Source of the DNA: Patescibacteria group bacterium
Lineage (GTDB): Bacteria; Patescibacteriota; Microgenomatia; UBA1406; GWC2-37-13
Reading direction: 5' to 3'
NCBI GenBank assembly: GCA_943356515.1
Contig: CALRFM010000065.1
Coordinates: forward strand, 1 to 6,206
Length of the DNA: 6,206 nucleotides
The notes under the pieces were generated by a model, which did no database searches, was not told the origin of the DNA, and was given only the letters and a program-made list of their open reading frames with translations. The translations under genes and the position numbers were made by a program. Shown here in pieces: positions 4,651-6,206 of this stretch. Positions within the stretch are counted from its first letter, which is position 1. The number at the start of each line of letters is the position of its first letter.

Positions 4651-5447
4651 GGGGATAACCCGTAGAGTTTTTGAATAAGAAGGATGATATCAGTCTCAAA
4701 AAAGTACATAATATAGGTACCGATAAACAGATAGGGACCAAAGGGAATGGCTTTTTTGCGATCCATCTTTTTAATAAATAATAAATATGCACCGACCACC
4801 CCTCCTAATACAAAAGATATATATAATGCAATAAATCCATTCCACATTCCAAGCAGAAGTCCCACTACAAAACTATATTTCACATCACCAAAACCCATGC
4901 CTTTCCCTTTAGTAATAAGAAAGATGAGCAGTAATGGAGCCATAACCATAACTCCATCCAAAAGCATGCGACCAAACTGCTGTAGATATACTGATATCTC
5001 TATGTCTCCACGTATAAAAGCGAGTGAATGTATCAATACAGCCAAGAATCCAAATACAACTTGCATGCTATCGGGTATTATTTTATACCGCATATCTGCT
5101 AGGAACATAACGATAAGGGTTGATGTTACCCCGAGCAATACAATAGATTGAACAGGCTGAAAATGGTTCAGTTGTGATAAATACCACGTTAGTACAAACA
5201 TCATGCCCGTACCTATTTCAGCAAATATATATTCAGAAGAAAACGGCTTACTACAATAACCACATTTGCCCTTTAGTAAGGTGAATGAAATAATGGGAAC
5301 AAGGTCGTGCCATGCCAACTCATGCTTGCATGATTCACATTTGCTCCGTCCGAGAATAGTTTCACCTCTGGGTAATCTATCAGCTAAAACGTTTAAGAAG
5401 GATCCAAAAATTAAACCAATAAAAAAGAGCCAGATAAGAATAAGCAT
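4647..5447 (-). CDS. pilD: Prepilin peptidase (A24 family aspartic protease, PilD-like)
   Basis: A 266-residue multi-pass membrane protein that cleaves the leader peptide of type IV pilins or pseudopilins and, with its N-terminal domain, usually methylates the new N-terminus. The N-terminal part has GSFLNVLADRLPRGE (15-29) and two zinc-type pairs, C37/C40 and C62/C65. The A24 catalytic aspartates are Asp118 (FLADMRYKIIPD) and Asp188 in the GxGxGFGD-type motif GKGMGFGDVK (181-190). About seven hydrophobic segments follow the usual family layout, so it looks intact and bifunctional. The ATG lies 4 nt after the M16 peptidase stop and has no Shine-Dalgarno, which suggests translational coupling. 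No pilin gene is in the window. The stop codon overlaps the -35 box of the ATPase promoter. Confidence 0.95.
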   Translation of the reverse strand: MLILIWLFFIGLIFGSFLNVLADRLPRGETILGRSKCESCKHELAWHDLVPIISFTLLKGKCGYCSKPFSSEYIFAEIGTGMMFVLTWYLSQLNHFQPVQSIVLLGVTSTLIVMFLADMRYKIIPDSMQVVFGFLAVLIHSLAFIRGDIEISVYLQQFGRMLLDGVMVMAPLLLIFLITKGKGMGFGDVKYSFVVGLLLGMWNGFIALYISFVLGGVVGAYLLFIKKMDRKKAIPFGPYLFIGTYIMYFFETDIILLIQKLYGLSP

Positions 5448-5451
5448 ATTG

Positions 5452-6206
5452 TTATGATATCACATCAGCTATGCTGATATCTTTAGAAGTGTGAGGACCT
5501 ATCGCAGCTATGGTCATATGTTCAGGTGTAAAAAGTTCTTTTGCAACATTTGTTATATCTTCTGCAGTAACCTTATCGATGTTTTTAAGTACTTGCTCTG
5601 GAGTCAGATACTCCCCTCTTGCAAGTACCTGTCCAGCTATAAAAGAGGCTACACTGTGAGAATCTTCAAGAGACAATATAAGCCTACCCTTCATGAGCTC
5701 TTTTGCTCGAGTAAGTTCTTCCGCAGTCACTTGCCCATGTGCCAAAGACATATATTCCACATACATTGCTCGCAATGCTTTCTTCATGGTAGTTATATCG
5801 TTCTTTACTCCAGCTTGGGTTACTATATGACCGATATCTTCATACAATTCTTGACCAGTAGAAATATAATAGCAAAGCCCCAAACGCTCACGAACTTGCA
5901 TAAACATACGAGACGACATACCGCCGCCCAATAGAGCAGATAGCACACTGAGGATATATCTACGCTTATCGTTATAACTAAACGCCGTAAATCCTAAACA
6001 CACATGAGACTGCTCAGTCTTTTTGGTGTGCATATGAATCTGAGGTTTTGATTGTGTTAATGTACTATGCTTTCGAGTAATGTAAGATCCCATTTTCCAC
6101 CCACCAAAGGTACTCTCAATTTTTGATTGCAATGTATCCAAATGATTTTCTATGCCACCCGATATTGCCAAGATTGATCGGTTTGAGTGATAATACTCAT
6201 TCATAT
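5452..6206 (-). CDS. M16 family zinc peptidase (insulinase/processing-peptidase type), C-terminal part, cut by window edge
   Basis: The last 251 or so residues of an M16 peptidase, open at the right edge. It begins near NEYYHSNRSILAISGGI, which matches the end of the first M16 domain. The second domain contains FTAFSYNDKRRYILSVLSAL and then GGGMSSRMFMQVRERLGLCYYI. The latter is the conserved Arg/Tyr-bearing segment that M16 C-domains use for substrate binding. The zinc motif HxxEH would be in the first domain, outside the window, so activity cannot be judged here. A Met codon at 6204 is probably internal (..NEYYHSNR is mid-protein in this family). The gene is followed 4 nt later by prepilin peptidase on the same strand, so they are likely co-transcribed. 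Confidence 0.93.
   Translation of the reverse strand, partial: MNEYYHSNRSILAISGGIENHLDTLQSKIESTFGGWKMGSYITRKHSTLTQSKPQIHMHTKKTEQSHVCLGFTAFSYNDKRRYILSVLSALLGGGMSSRMFMQVRERLGLCYYISTGQELYEDIGHIVTQAGVKNDITTMKKALRAMYVEYMSLAHGQVTAEELTRAKELMKGRLILSLEDSHSVASFIAGQVLARGEYLTPEQVLKNIDKVTAEDITNVAKELFTPEHMTIAAIGPHTSKDISIADVIS

Noticed and set aside
4747..5151. Plus-strand open frame opposite prepilin peptidase, and a similar one at 5491-5934 opposite the M16 peptidase
   Set aside because: Both are mirror frames of well-supported minus-strand genes and show no domain-like sequence.

Overview
The gene content and style suggest a member of the Candidate Phyla Radiation (Patescibacteria, perhaps Parcubacteria-like). 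The indications are short spacers, a single-TM PEGA-domain lipoprotein-like protein, a sortase of the TCxPxGT type, a long variant nucleoside diphosphate kinase, a DUF4143-type ATPase, and a small GIY-YIG gene embedded in TGTCAT...GAATCC palindromic repeats. This placement is inferred from family resemblance, because no rRNA or phylogenetic marker is in the window.

Layout. At the left edge is the start of mreB (minus strand, cut by the edge). It is divergent from a plus-strand gene for a membrane-anchored PEGA/beta-propeller-like protein (304-1518). From 1525 to 2056 lies a repeat-rich block. It holds five related hairpin units and one 95-codon GIY-YIG nuclease gene, squeezed between the converging PEGA and sortase genes. 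The rest is all on the minus strand. Read in the direction of transcription it is: an M16 peptidase C-terminal part (cut by the right edge), a prepilin peptidase, a DUF4143-type ATPase with its own consensus promoter, ndk, tRNA-Arg(CCU) and a sortase, ending at the repeat block.

How the parts fit. MreB (shape), prepilin peptidase (type IV pilin or pseudopilin maturation), sortase and the PEGA protein all concern the cell envelope. NDK and tRNA-Arg are housekeeping. The M16 peptidase and prepilin peptidase genes are 4 nt apart and probably co-transcribed. The ATPase interrupts this series as a separately transcribed, probably leaderless, gene.

The most interesting part is the repeat block. 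The five units share the ends TGTCATYCWGA and GAAGRATCCA but carry different inner stems. The GIY-YIG gene sits exactly between two tail-to-tail units, so that gene plus units form a 385-bp cassette with inverted ends. A second tail-to-tail pair next to it has no gene and looks like an empty version. This reads like a small nuclease-associated mobile or repeat-spreading system, but mobility is inferred and not shown.
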